Of a stretch of 64,000 bases of DNA, positions 49,463 through 58,306 are shown in pieces. Source of the stretch: Pseudoduganella lurida. GTDB taxonomy: Bacteria > Pseudomonadota > Gammaproteobacteria > Burkholderiales > Burkholderiaceae_D. Position numbers and translations under genes: made by a program. The stretch lies in contig NZ_VLLB01000007.1 of NCBI RefSeq assembly GCF_007830455.1, positions 124,001-188,000 of the forward strand, given 5' to 3'. The notes under the pieces were generated by a model. That model was not told where the DNA came from and did no database searches. It worked only from the letters and a program-made list of their open reading frames with translations. Positions within the stretch are counted from its first letter, which is position 1; each line of letters starts with the position of its first letter.

Positions 49463-51484
49463 ATGGCGCACGAACCCAGTCCAGAACAAACGGCGATCCT
49501 GCAATCGCGCGCCAATGTCGTCCTGATCGATGCGGTGGCCGGCTCCGGCAAGACGACGACGCTGGCCATGGTCGCCGGGGCCGCCAGCGCCCGCGGTCTG
49601 GCACCCGTCGCCATCGCCTGCCTGGCGTTCTCGGACGGTGCGAAAAAACGTTTCGCGCAGAAGCTGGCGGAAGAGAACGCGCCGGCCGCCCTGGTGCCGA
49701 TGACGATCACCGAATTCGCCCGCCGCCACCTGCGCAAGCTCGCCACCCTTGGCGTGTTCACGCAGCCGCCCCAGATCGGCGCGGCCAAAGTCCGCGACCA
49801 CCTGGTGAAGGCCGCCCAGGGCGTCTGGATGCGGCACCAGTCGCGTGGCAGCGATTCGGAATTCGACTTCGGCATCGAGCAGAACCGCGACCGCATCGAC
49901 CACCTGTTCGCGGTGCTGCGCGAACTGAAAGCCAGGCTGCTGACCCACCAGTTCGGCGACGACGACTTCGGTTCGATCGGCCAGTACGACCTCGCCGAGG
50001 CGCTCGACCTGCCGGTGGAACTCATCGAGATCTGCGCCGCCTACGAGCGCCTGCGCGAACCGGATGCCGGCGACTTCGGCTGGCAGACGGAGGACGACGC
50101 CGTGCCGGACCTGCTGCGCCTGCTGGCGCTGCAGCCGGACGTGCTGGACCAGCTGTGGCAGCACGCGCTGTTCCTCGTCGACGAATGGCATGACGTGAAC
50201 GCCGCCGAGTTCGCGCTGCTGCAATTGCTCAAGCGGCGCGGCCGGCTGGTGGTGGTGGGCGACCGCGACCAGGTGATCGATGCGGCGCGCGGTGCCGAGC
50301 TGCGCTTCTCGACCGACACCTTCCGCGCTGCCTACGCCGATGCCGTCTACCTGCCCCTGCACCGCACGCGCCGCTTCGGCGCCGCCGTGGCGCGCGCCGT
50401 GTCGAAGCTCACTTCGCGGCCCGTCGAAGCAATTCCCGAACTGCACACGGTGCAGCACAGGGCTGCCTACGATCCAGATGTGGCCGGTGCCTGCGCGCGC
50501 ACGGTGGCCGGTCACGTGCAGGCGCTGCACAATGCGCACCACGCGGTGAAGCTGTCGGAGATCGCCATCATCACGCGCGAGGACGACCAGACCATCGACA
50601 TCGAGAACGCGCTGCTCGATGCCGGGATCCCGTACCAGTGCGAAGGCATCGTGTCGTACCTGCTGCGCCCCGAGATCCTGTTCATGCGCGCGCTGCTGCA
50701 CATCGCCAGCGGTTCATACGACACGCTGGAACAGGACAAGCCGACGATCCGCCCGATGGTGACGGCGCTGGCCGCCTTCGTGTCGATGCAGTCGTCGGCG
50801 CAGCACTTCGAGAGCGACTACCTGCAGGTGAGCGGCGCGGCGCAGAAGGTGCCGCTGGAGCAGGCCATCGAAACGGTGACGGGCACGCCAGCGTCGCTGC
50901 AGATGTTCTTCGACGGGATCGTCACCCGCGCGCAGGAAGGCGACAGTCCGCTCACGCTCAACTGGAAAGCCCGGTTCGCCGCCTGCGGCGCCGCGCTGGC
51001 CGAACGTCGCGCGTCGCTGCACAGTGCCCACGACGTGCTGCTGGCGGTCCGCGCGCTGATCGACCTGCCGGCCGCGGTGGCGCGGGCCGTGCCACGGCGC
51101 AGCGAGGCCGATGCGGCGGTGCGCTCGATCGCCCATTTCATCGACTTCGCCGGCACGTTCGGCCAGCGTCCCGTCGCCGACTTCCTGCACGAGCTGCGCG
51201 AACGGCAGGCCCGCCTGGCAGCGCGCACGAAAGGCAATCGCTATCGCGCACAGCTGGTGCTGACGACGGTGCGCACCGCGAAAGGGCAGGAATGGGAACA
51301 CGTGATCCTGCCGTATCTGCAGCGGGGCGAATTCCCGCGCGGCCCGGACCTGGCCGAAGAGCGCCGCTTCCTGTACGTGGCGATGACGCGCGCGAAAGGT
51401 AGCCTGACCCTGTGCGAGCCGGACGAGGCGCACCGCGCGCTGTGGAGTCCGCTGCTGCATGGCGACGTGGCGCGCGGCGCGTAG
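49463..51484 (+). CDS. UvrD/Rep-like superfamily 1 helicase
   Basis: A 673-residue SF1 helicase. Motif I is AVAGSGKTTT (Lys30), motif Ia FSDGAKKRF, motif II VDEWHDVN, motif III VGDRDQVID, motif V TAKGQEWEHVILP and motif VI YVAMTRAKGSLTL. Between III and V the usual NYRS is replaced by LHRTRR. AACGAGG precedes the start; the frame is open 69 bp further upstream. No nuclease domain was seen. It stands alone between the hydrolase and the terminator. It is likely a DNA repair or recombination translocase; its role is unknown. Confidence 0.85.
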   Translation: MAHEPSPEQTAILQSRANVVLIDAVAGSGKTTTLAMVAGAASARGLAPVAIACLAFSDGAKKRFAQKLAEENAPAALVPMTITEFARRHLRKLATLGVFTQPPQIGAAKVRDHLVKAAQGVWMRHQSRGSDSEFDFGIEQNRDRIDHLFAVLRELKARLLTHQFGDDDFGSIGQYDLAEALDLPVELIEICAAYERLREPDAGDFGWQTEDDAVPDLLRLLALQPDVLDQLWQHALFLVDEWHDVNAAEFALLQLLKRRGRLVVVGDRDQVIDAARGAELRFSTDTFRAAYADAVYLPLHRTRRFGAAVARAVSKLTSRPVEAIPELHTVQHRAAYDPDVAGACARTVAGHVQALHNAHHAVKLSEIAIITREDDQTIDIENALLDAGIPYQCEGIVSYLLRPEILFMRALLHIASGSYDTLEQDKPTIRPMVTALAAFVSMQSSAQHFESDYLQVSGAAQKVPLEQAIETVTGTPASLQMFFDGIVTRAQEGDSPLTLNWKARFAACGAALAERRASLHSAHDVLLAVRALIDLPAAVARAVPRRSEADAAVRSIAHFIDFAGTFGQRPVADFLHELRERQARLAARTKGNRYRAQLVLTTVRTAKGQEWEHVILPYLQRGEFPRGPDLAEERRFLYVAMTRAKGSLTLCEPDEAHRALWSPLLHGDVARGA

Positions 51485-51503
51485 TCGAGCCCAAAGTAAA
51501 AAA

Positions 51504-51521
51504 GGCGGCCCGCAGGCCGCC
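51504..51521 (-). terminator. Rho-independent terminator of the TonB receptor gene
   Basis: On the - strand GGCGGCC-TGCG-GGCCGCC (7-bp perfect stem) is followed by TTTTTTAC. It lies 20 bp after the receptor stop. The + strand helicase gene ends 19 bp before it. Confidence 0.85.
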
Positions 51522-51541
51522 GATCCAGGGATGCTGACTGC

Positions 51542-54016
51542 TTAGAAGCGGTACATCACCGAAGCTTCCCACGTGCGGCCGAACAGCGGGCGCGCGTTGA
51601 TCGGGCCGGTGCCGCCCGTCGTCAGGCGCGAATTGCCTTCCGTCAGACCCAGTTCATTGGACAGGTTGGTGCCGTTGACGCGGAACTCGATCTTCTCGCC
51701 GAGGCGGAACACGGCGCCCAGGTCGAACGTTTTATAGGACGGCAGGTACTGCTGGTTGGCCTGGTCGGCCCAGCGCTCGCCGATGTACGTGTAGGTGCCG
51801 TACAGTTTCAGCTCGTTGTCGCCCACCGGGATGCGGTAGGACGGGGTGAAGCGGTACTGCAGCTTCGGCTGGCGCTGCACTTTTTTCCCCGCCGTGACCG
51901 GGTTGTCCTTGTACTCCGAATCCTGCCAGTCGCCCGTCAGGGTCAGCGTCAGGTCGCGTACCGGACGCAGTGCGAGTTCCACTTCCACGCCATTGCCCTT
52001 CGAGCCGCTGGTGGAGTACAGCACGGTGCCGTCGGCCAGCAGCTGCTGGAACGAGATGCCGTCGAATTCGGTGTGGAAGTAGTTGATGTACGCGCTGTAC
52101 AGCTGGGTGGCCGTCTTGAAGCCCACTTCCATCTGCTTGATCTTCGGCGTCGGCAGGAAGTTGCGGTCGTTGACATTGGCCTGCGTGCCGGCGTTGCGCA
52201 GGTCGTCGAACGCGACGAAGGTGTGGCCCGTGTTGGCGCGGGCGAACACGCTGGCGTCGCGCGACAGCTTGAAGTTGCCGCCAATGGTGAACGAGTTGGC
52301 CGAATCCGTGCGGGTCAGCGCCGTGTTGGAACCGGTCGGCATCGACGTGCCGTTGTTGTAGACGGTCAGCGGGTTGTTGTCCGTGTCGCCCGTCGCCAGG
52401 TTCGACACGGTGGCATCGAGCTTCTGGCGTTCGCGGCGGATGCCGCCATCGACGCGGATGCGGTCGTTGACCTTCCACTCGTTGGCGATGAACACGGCCG
52501 TGTTGCTGCCGTCATAGCTGGCGACCGGCGCGTAGTTGACGGGGCCTTCCTTGCCCTGGTTCGACACGATCACGCCATTGTCCAGGCGGACATCGATCAG
52601 GCGCGCGTTCGGCACGGCCGTCATCAGGTGACTGTTACCGAGGAACCAGACATCGTCCGACGAGTAGTTGGCGAAGTAGCCGCCGATCGTCACCGTATTG
52701 TCCTTGATCCATTCGCGGCTGACGCGGATCTCGTCGGTGGCCGACTGCAGCTGTTTCTCCACGGCCCACAGGCCGGCCTGCACCACCTGCTGGTCGTCCG
52801 CGACGGGCGTGCCGTCCAGGTAAGTGGCATTGGCCGTGGTGGCCGTGCGGCCCGCCACCGCGTTGCGGTAGGAGGACAGGGCACCGGCCTTGTACGCGCC
52901 CATCGACAGCGGGTTGTTCCCCGTGAACATGGCGATCGTGTTCAGGTCGCCGTCGAAGTAATTGAACTTGTTCGACACGTTCCAGTCGCCGATCTTCTGC
53001 ATGAAGTCGATGCCGAACACGGTGGATTTGAGGCCGCGGCCGTCGCCCAGGTCGTAGTTCAGCGTGCGGCCGGGGCCGGCCTCCACGGTGAAGCGGCGCA
53101 TCTCGCCGCTCATCAGCGTGCCCGTCAGCGGATCGAAGCCGGGGAATTCGGAAATCGTGCGGCCCTCGTTCGACGAGATCAGCGGCACGCCCGTGTAGAA
53201 CGCGTTCTTGTCGTTCGTCTGGCGTGCGTAGAACGTCACTTCGCCGCCATCGAGCTTGCGGGTCAGCGTGCCGGTGATCTGGCCGCCCTTGTCGGACGGG
53301 AAGCCGGCGTCGCGCACGCCATTGGTGTTGCGGTAGAAGCCGCCGATGGTGCCGTACCAGCCGTCGGCGATCTTGCCGCCGTAGAACACGTCCACGCGGC
53401 GCAGTTCACCGGTGCCCGTCGAGAAGCGGATCGAGCCTTCCGGCGTGTCGGTGCCCTGCTTCAGGATGAAGTTCATCGTCGCGCCCGGCTGGCCATTCGA
53501 GAAGATCGTGCTCGGGCCGCCGCGCAGCACCTCCACGCGTTCGATCGTGTCGTCCAGGCGGAAGGCGGACGAGCCCTCGAAGAACGACAGCGTCGACACC
53601 GGGTAGATCGGGTTGCCCATCAGCTGCACGGAGACGAACGGCGAATCGGAGCCGGACGGGAAGCCGCGCACCTCGATATTGGCGCCGGACTGGCCGCCGG
53701 TCGCCTCGGCATACACGCCCGGCACCAGTTTCAGGATGTCGGCCGTGCTGCTCGGTGCGGCCTGGCGCAGCTGTTCCTCGTTGGCGGTGGTGATGGAGAA
53801 CGCCGAATCGATCTTGCGCAGGCCGCCGCTGGCCACGCCCGTCACGACCACCTGCTGGATTTCCGCCTGCACCGCATCGGCCTGGGCGGAGGGGGCAGCG
53901 GCCTGTTGTGAAGTTGCTGCATCCTGACTGGCTTCTTGCGGGGCGGCGGCGCGGGCCTGGCTCGCCAGGGTGAGGACTGCCAGGGATATCGAGGACAGCA
54001 GGAATGCTTTTTTCAT
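51542..54016 (-). CDS. TonB-dependent receptor (probable alpha-glucoside uptake)
   Basis: An 824-residue outer-membrane receptor. It has a signal peptide (MKKAFLLSSISLAVLTLASQARA), a TonB box (QQVVVTG), the plug domain (QLRQAAPSSTADILKLVPGVYAE, NIEVRGFPSG, IERVEVLRGGPSTIFSNGQPGATMNFI) and a barrel ending in WEASVMYRF with terminal Phe. The start at 54016 was chosen by the signal peptide; the frame is open about 1.3 kb further upstream, antisense to the LacI gene. It is divergent from the LacI gene. A TTGACA-N17-TTCAAT promoter (54095-54123) is overlapped by a 14-bp operator. With the GH65 and pgmB genes it probably imports maltose or a similar disaccharide. Confidence 0.9.
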   Translation of the reverse strand: MKKAFLLSSISLAVLTLASQARAAAPQEASQDAATSQQAAAPSAQADAVQAEIQQVVVTGVASGGLRKIDSAFSITTANEEQLRQAAPSSTADILKLVPGVYAEATGGQSGANIEVRGFPSGSDSPFVSVQLMGNPIYPVSTLSFFEGSSAFRLDDTIERVEVLRGGPSTIFSNGQPGATMNFILKQGTDTPEGSIRFSTGTGELRRVDVFYGGKIADGWYGTIGGFYRNTNGVRDAGFPSDKGGQITGTLTRKLDGGEVTFYARQTNDKNAFYTGVPLISSNEGRTISEFPGFDPLTGTLMSGEMRRFTVEAGPGRTLNYDLGDGRGLKSTVFGIDFMQKIGDWNVSNKFNYFDGDLNTIAMFTGNNPLSMGAYKAGALSSYRNAVAGRTATTANATYLDGTPVADDQQVVQAGLWAVEKQLQSATDEIRVSREWIKDNTVTIGGYFANYSSDDVWFLGNSHLMTAVPNARLIDVRLDNGVIVSNQGKEGPVNYAPVASYDGSNTAVFIANEWKVNDRIRVDGGIRRERQKLDATVSNLATGDTDNNPLTVYNNGTSMPTGSNTALTRTDSANSFTIGGNFKLSRDASVFARANTGHTFVAFDDLRNAGTQANVNDRNFLPTPKIKQMEVGFKTATQLYSAYINYFHTEFDGISFQQLLADGTVLYSTSGSKGNGVEVELALRPVRDLTLTLTGDWQDSEYKDNPVTAGKKVQRQPKLQYRFTPSYRIPVGDNELKLYGTYTYIGERWADQANQQYLPSYKTFDLGAVFRLGEKIEFRVNGTNLSNELGLTEGNSRLTTGGTGPINARPLFGRTWEASVMYRF

Positions 54017-54094
54017 GGCCGTGGTGCTTTCATTATGGATTGTCGTCTCCGGACAATGCGCCGTGAAGGCGCCGCCGCTTGGTTGTTGGCTGCC

Positions 54095-54123
54095 ATTGAA
54101 ACAACAAATGACATCGATGTCAA
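54095..54123 (-). promoter_or_regulatory. Sigma-70 promoter of the TonB receptor gene
   Basis: On the - strand TTGACA (54123-54118), a 17-bp spacer and TTCAAT (54100-54095), about 80 bp before the ATG. The operator 54109-54122 covers the -35, so LacI binding would block it. Confidence 0.65.
54109..54122. promoter_or_regulatory. LacI operator, perfect palindrome TGACATCGATGTCA
   Basis: A perfect 14-bp dyad with central CG as for LacI-family sites. It overlaps the -35 of the receptor promoter in the divergent receptor/LacI gap. A second partial copy lies exactly 21 bp away. Confidence 0.75.
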
Positions 54124-54129
54124 TGAAAA

Positions 54130-54143
54130 TGCTATCGATGTCA
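54130..54143. promoter_or_regulatory. Second LacI operator, TGCTATCGATGTCA
   Basis: It matches the first operator except for two bases in one half-site. The two-turn spacing (21 bp) puts both sites on the same DNA face. Confidence 0.6.
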
Positions 54144-54150
54144 TTTTTCG

Positions 54151-54173
54151 TGACAGACACGCCATATCTGTCA
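54151..54173. promoter_or_regulatory. Inverted repeat TGACAGA-N9-TCTGTCA next to the LacI start
   Basis: A perfect 7-bp inverted repeat 33 bp before the LacI start codon; a possible -10 (CATAAT, 54172-54177) overlaps its right arm. It may bind a different regulator or support autoregulation. Confidence 0.45.
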
Positions 54174-54205
54174 TAATGCCCCCTGATTTTTATGCAAGGT
54201 ACCCG

Positions 54206-55210
54206 ATGGCAACGCCCAAAACCGACACCGGACTGACGATGGAAGACCTGGCCAGGCTGGCCGGCGTGTCGCCCATTACCGTGTCGCGGGCCTTGCGCAA
54301 CAGCCCCCTCGTGACGGAAAAGACACGCGACAAGGTGCGCCGCATCGCCGACGAGCAGGGCTACCGCTTCAATGTCAGTGCCCGCAACCTGCGCATGGGC
54401 CGCTCGTACTCTGTCGCGGTGGTGGTGGAAATGACCCCGGCGCGGGGCCGGCCGATGTCCGACCCGTACCCGCTGGAACTGCTGGGCGGGATCACCCAGG
54501 AACTGACGACGGCCGGCTACAGCGTCGTGCTGACGTCGAAGCAGCTGCTCGACACGGCGCCGGTGCAGGGTGCCGATGGCCTGATCCTGCTGGGACAAGG
54601 ATCGCATGGCGAGGCCATGACGGCGCTGCAGGGCACGGGACGGCCACTGGTCGTGTGGGGCGCGCCGCTCGCCGGCGCCCAGGCCAGCAGCACCACGATC
54701 GTCGTCGGCAGCGACAACCGCAAGGGCGGCGCCAGCGCGGCCCAGCGTTTCGTCGAGCAGGGCCGCAAGAAGCTCGTGTTCCTGGGCGATGTCGACCATG
54801 CCGAAGTGCAGGAGCGCTGCGCCGGCTTCATCGACGCGATGGGCCGGCAGGGCAGCGTGCACATCCTGCGCCCGAAGGCCTTCACGTTCGAGGCGGGCTT
54901 CGACGCGATTTCCACGCTGCTCAAGAAGAAGGGCCAGGTGTTCGACGGCGTGTTTGCCGCCAACGACCTGCTGGCCATGGGCGCAATCCGTGCGCTGGCC
55001 GAGAAGAACCTGCGCGTGCCGGACATCGTCTCCGTCATCGGCTACGACGACACGCCCGGCGCGGCCAGCTTCGTGCCGCCGCTGACCTCCGTGCACCAGT
55101 ACCTGCGCGATGGCGGCGTGCTGCTGGCCCGCAAGATGCTGGACCTGATGAATGGCGAACCTGCCACCTCCGAAATGCTGCCGACCATGCTGATGGTGCG
55201 GCAGACCTGA
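54206..55210 (+). CDS. LacI-family transcriptional regulator (proximal)
   Basis: A 334-residue repressor. The DNA-binding domain is TMEDLARLAGVSPITVSRALRNSPLVTEKTRDKVRRIADEQGYRFN; the hinge and periplasmic-binding-protein-like sensor follow (SVAVVVEMT, DGVFAANDLLAMGAIRALAEK, SVIGYDDTP). The start at 54206 is just after AAGG and places the helix-turn-helix at the usual position; the frame is open to 53936. It is divergent from the receptor gene and upstream of the GH65 operon. The TGACATCGATGTCA sites next to it are its probable operators. Confidence 0.9.
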   Translation: MATPKTDTGLTMEDLARLAGVSPITVSRALRNSPLVTEKTRDKVRRIADEQGYRFNVSARNLRMGRSYSVAVVVEMTPARGRPMSDPYPLELLGGITQELTTAGYSVVLTSKQLLDTAPVQGADGLILLGQGSHGEAMTALQGTGRPLVVWGAPLAGAQASSTTIVVGSDNRKGGASAAQRFVEQGRKKLVFLGDVDHAEVQERCAGFIDAMGRQGSVHILRPKAFTFEAGFDAISTLLKKKGQVFDGVFAANDLLAMGAIRALAEKNLRVPDIVSVIGYDDTPGAASFVPPLTSVHQYLRDGGVLLARKMLDLMNGEPATSEMLPTMLMVRQT

Positions 55211-55266
55211 ACGAACCACTCCCGCCGACGTGACGACCAGCACTGACGCGGGCTTTGCCACCCGGT

Positions 55267-55284
55267 ATTCAAACCGGTTTGAAT
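55267..55284. promoter_or_regulatory. 18-bp palindrome ATTCAAACCGGTTTGAAT before the GH65 gene
   Basis: A perfect dyad with central CG, typical of LacI-family operators but different from the TGACATCGATGTCA sites. It ends 12 bp before the GH65 start. The second LacI regulator (59584) is a candidate binder. A TTGCCA (55255-55260) could serve as a weak -35. Confidence 0.7.
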
Positions 55285-55296
55285 GACGAGGACACC

Positions 55297-57630
55297 GTGA
55301 CCGCTTTATCGCCGCAGCCCCCATCCGAACGCTTTCCCGCCGATCCCTGGCGGCTGCGCGAAGCCGCGCCCGACAGCGCCACGCACTTCCTGAACGAGAC
55401 CCTGTTCGCGCTGGGTAACGGCTACATCGGCGTGCGCGGCACGGCCGAAGAAGGCTGGAGCGGCCCGGCCGGCACGTCGCTCGATGGCACCTACCTGAAC
55501 GGCTTCTACGAGTCGGAAGCCATCCACTACCCGGAAACGGCGTACGCGCTGGCGAAGACCAACCAGTTCATGCTCAACGTGCCGAACACGAAGGGCATCG
55601 CGATCTGGCTGGACGGCGAGCGCTTCGATCCCCTGGCGGGCACGCTGGCCGATTACGAACGGTCGCTGGACGTGCGCGAGGGCGTGCTGGAACGGCGGCT
55701 CACGTGGACGTCGCCATCGGGCCGCACGATCGCGCTGCGCAGCCGCCGCCTCGTGTGCCTGGACGAACGGCACCTGCTGGCGCTGGAGGTGCAGCTCACG
55801 CCCGTCAATTTCTCCGGCCCGGTGCGCATCGTGGCAGCGCTGGACGGTGCCGTGAAAAACCTGGAAGCGGGCGACGATCCCCGCATCGGTTCGGCCGTCT
55901 CCGGCGCTTCGCTGGAACTGGTGGATACCGTGCAGGAGGGCGACTACAGCGCGCTGGTGCAGCGCACCCGCAACAGCGGCTTTACCATCGTCAGCGCCAC
56001 GCTGGTGGAGATCGCTGCGCAAGGACAGGGCACGAAAGATGGCCTGAAGCTGGAAACGGCGTATGCCATCGACGCCGTGCAGGGCGACACCGTCACCGTG
56101 CGCAAATACGCGGCGTATCACACGTCGCGCGACTATCCGGAAGACACGCTGCGCGAACGCAGCCGCACCCTGCTCGACGAGGCGCGCGCCGCGGGCTTCG
56201 AGGCGCTGGTGGCACGCCAGGCGGCCTATCTGGCCGACTTCTGGCGCGATGCCGATGTCGAGATCGATGGCGACGACCACCTGCAGCAGGGCATCCGCTT
56301 CAACGAGTTCCACCTGCTGCAGTCGGTGGGCCGCGACGGCAAGACCAATATCTCGGCGAAGGGCGTGACGGGCGAAGGCTACGAAGGCCACTATTTCTGG
56401 GACACGGAGATCTACATCTTCCCGTTCTTCCTGTACAACCGGCCCGACATCGCCCGCGCGCTGCTGGAATACCGCTGGGCGGGCCTGGAGTCGGCACGGC
56501 GCCGCGCGCGCCAGATGTCGCATGCGCAGGGCGCCCTGTACCCGTGGCGCACCATCGCTGGCGAGGAGTGCTCCGCCTACTTCCCGGCCGGCACCGCGCA
56601 GTACCACATCAACGCCGACATCGCCTACTCGATCCGCCTGTACCTGGACGCGACGGGCGACGATGCCTGGCTGCGCGCCCACGGCGCCGAGATCGTGATG
56701 GAAACGGCGCGCATCTGGATGGGCATCGGCAGCACGGACCGCCAGGGCCGCTTCGTCATCAACGAGGTCACGGGTCCGGACGAATACACGGCCCTCGTCA
56801 ACAACAACTACTACACCAACGCGATGGCGCAGGCGCACCTGGAATTCGCGGCGGACATCGCCACGCGCCTGGCCGCCGAGTTCCCGCAGGATTACGCGCG
56901 CATCGCCGCCGCGATGGACCTCGATCCGGCCGAGCCGGCGGCCTGGCACGATGCCGCGCGCCGCACGCACCTGCCGTATGACGCGGCGCTGGGCATCCAC
57001 GAGCAGGACGACAGCTTCCTCGCCAAGAAGCCCTGGGATTTCGCCGGCACGCCGAAGGAGAACTACCCGCTGCTGCTGAACTACCACCCGCTGGTGATCT
57101 ACCGCCACCAGGTGTGCAAGCAGGCCGACGTGGTGCTGGCCGCGCTGCTGCTGTCGTCGCGCTTCAACGCGGACGACAAGCGCCGCGACTTCGACTACTA
57201 CGAGGCGGTGACGACGCACGATTCCTCGCTGTCCTCGTGCATCTTCTCGATCGTCGCCGCCGAAGTGGGTTATGCCGACAAGGCCTACGACTACTTCATG
57301 GAGACGGCCCGCCTCGATCTCGACGACACGCATGGCAATACCTGCCACGGCGTGCACACGGCCGCGATGGCCGGCACCTGGCTGGGCGTGGCGTACGGCT
57401 TCGGCGGCATGCGCACCGATGGCGGCACGCTGCGCTTCGCGCCGACGCTGCCGCCGCAGTGGCAGGGCTACCGCTTCCGCATCCAGCTGCGCGGCTGCCT
57501 GCTGCTGGTCGACGTGAAGGCCGGCGGCACCACGTATCGCCTGCTGCGCGGCGCAGCGCTGCAGTTCACCCACCATGGCAGATCCGTCGCACTGAGTGCG
57601 GCACAACCCGAACAGATGGAGCCGGCATGA
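55297..57630 (+). CDS. GH65 disaccharide phosphorylase (maltose phosphorylase-like)
   Basis: A 777-residue glycoside hydrolase family 65 enzyme. The N-terminal domain begins WRLREAAPDSATHFLNETLFALGNGYIGVRGTAEEG; the (alpha/alpha)6 barrel has GVTGEGYEGHYFWDTEIYIFPFF and YPWRTIAGEE. The likely general acid is Glu496 in NEVTGPDEYTALVNNNYYTN. It should split an alpha-linked glucose disaccharide with phosphate to beta-glucose 1-phosphate and glucose. The next gene encodes beta-phosphoglucomutase, which uses that product. GTG start with GAGGA upstream; ATGA overlap with pgmB. Whether it acts on maltose, kojibiose, nigerose or trehalose cannot be decided here. Confidence 0.9.
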   Translation: MTALSPQPPSERFPADPWRLREAAPDSATHFLNETLFALGNGYIGVRGTAEEGWSGPAGTSLDGTYLNGFYESEAIHYPETAYALAKTNQFMLNVPNTKGIAIWLDGERFDPLAGTLADYERSLDVREGVLERRLTWTSPSGRTIALRSRRLVCLDERHLLALEVQLTPVNFSGPVRIVAALDGAVKNLEAGDDPRIGSAVSGASLELVDTVQEGDYSALVQRTRNSGFTIVSATLVEIAAQGQGTKDGLKLETAYAIDAVQGDTVTVRKYAAYHTSRDYPEDTLRERSRTLLDEARAAGFEALVARQAAYLADFWRDADVEIDGDDHLQQGIRFNEFHLLQSVGRDGKTNISAKGVTGEGYEGHYFWDTEIYIFPFFLYNRPDIARALLEYRWAGLESARRRARQMSHAQGALYPWRTIAGEECSAYFPAGTAQYHINADIAYSIRLYLDATGDDAWLRAHGAEIVMETARIWMGIGSTDRQGRFVINEVTGPDEYTALVNNNYYTNAMAQAHLEFAADIATRLAAEFPQDYARIAAAMDLDPAEPAAWHDAARRTHLPYDAALGIHEQDDSFLAKKPWDFAGTPKENYPLLLNYHPLVIYRHQVCKQADVVLAALLLSSRFNADDKRRDFDYYEAVTTHDSSLSSCIFSIVAAEVGYADKAYDYFMETARLDLDDTHGNTCHGVHTAAMAGTWLGVAYGFGGMRTDGGTLRFAPTLPPQWQGYRFRIQLRGCLLLVDVKAGGTTYRLLRGAALQFTHHGRSVALSAAQPEQMEPA

Positions 57631-58268
57631 GCACTTCCCGTTATGCAGCAGTGATCTTCGACCTGGACGGCGTCATCACCGACACCGCCCGCTACCACTA
57701 CCTGGCATGGAAGCGCCTGGCCGATGGGGAGGGCGTGCATTTCGACGAGGCGGCCAACGAGCACCTGAAGGGCATCGACCGGATGGGCTCCCTGGAGCTG
57801 ATCCTTGCCTCGGCCACGCGCGCCTACAGCGACGCGGAAAAACTGGCGCTGGCCACCGAAAAGAACGAGCATTACAAGGAGCTGATCGCCACGATGTCGC
57901 CGGCCGACCTGCTGCCCGGCGCCGTCGCGGCACTGGACACCTGCCGCGCCGCGGGCCTGAAGATCGGCCTGGCGTCCGTCAGCCGCAACGCCTTCACGGT
58001 GCTGGACCGGCTGGGCATCACCGACAAGTTCGACTACATCGTCGATGCCGGTACCATCGCGAAAGGCAAGCCGGATCCGGAAATCTTCCTGAAGGCGGCG
58101 CGTGAACTGGGCGTGGCACCGGGCGACTGCTTCGGCGTGGAGGATGCGGTGGCCGGCGTGGCCTCGATCAAGTCGGCCGGCATGTATGCGATCGGCGTGG
58201 GCGACCCCGCCGTACTGACGGAGGCGGACCAGGTGATTCCCGACCTGGCCGCCTTCCGCATTCCATGA
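57627..58268 (+). CDS. pgmB: Beta-phosphoglucomutase
   Basis: A 213-residue HAD-family mutase that turns beta-glucose 1-phosphate into glucose 6-phosphate. FDLDGVITDTARYHYLAWK gives the nucleophile Asp12 and acid/base Asp14; GIDRMGSLELIL is the cap motif, ASVSRNA the phosphate-binding Ser region, and GKPDPEIFL with FGVEDAVAGVASIKSAGM the terminal motifs. Coupled to the GH65 gene by ATGA. This pairing defines the pathway. Confidence 0.93.
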   Translation: MSTSRYAAVIFDLDGVITDTARYHYLAWKRLADGEGVHFDEAANEHLKGIDRMGSLELILASATRAYSDAEKLALATEKNEHYKELIATMSPADLLPGAVAALDTCRAAGLKIGLASVSRNAFTVLDRLGITDKFDYIVDAGTIAKGKPDPEIFLKAARELGVAPGDCFGVEDAVAGVASIKSAGMYAIGVGDPAVLTEADQVIPDLAAFRIP

Positions 58269-58306
58269 CAAGAACCATAAAAAATTAAAACAGCGGAGGA
58301 GACACC

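Noticed and set aside
54017-55324. Upstream extension of the TonB receptor frame to 55324
   Set aside because: It runs antisense to the LacI gene, and the receptor has a clear signal peptide at 54016.
55306-57606. 766-residue - strand frame opposite the GH65 gene
   Set aside because: No motif; the + strand has the full GH65 signature.
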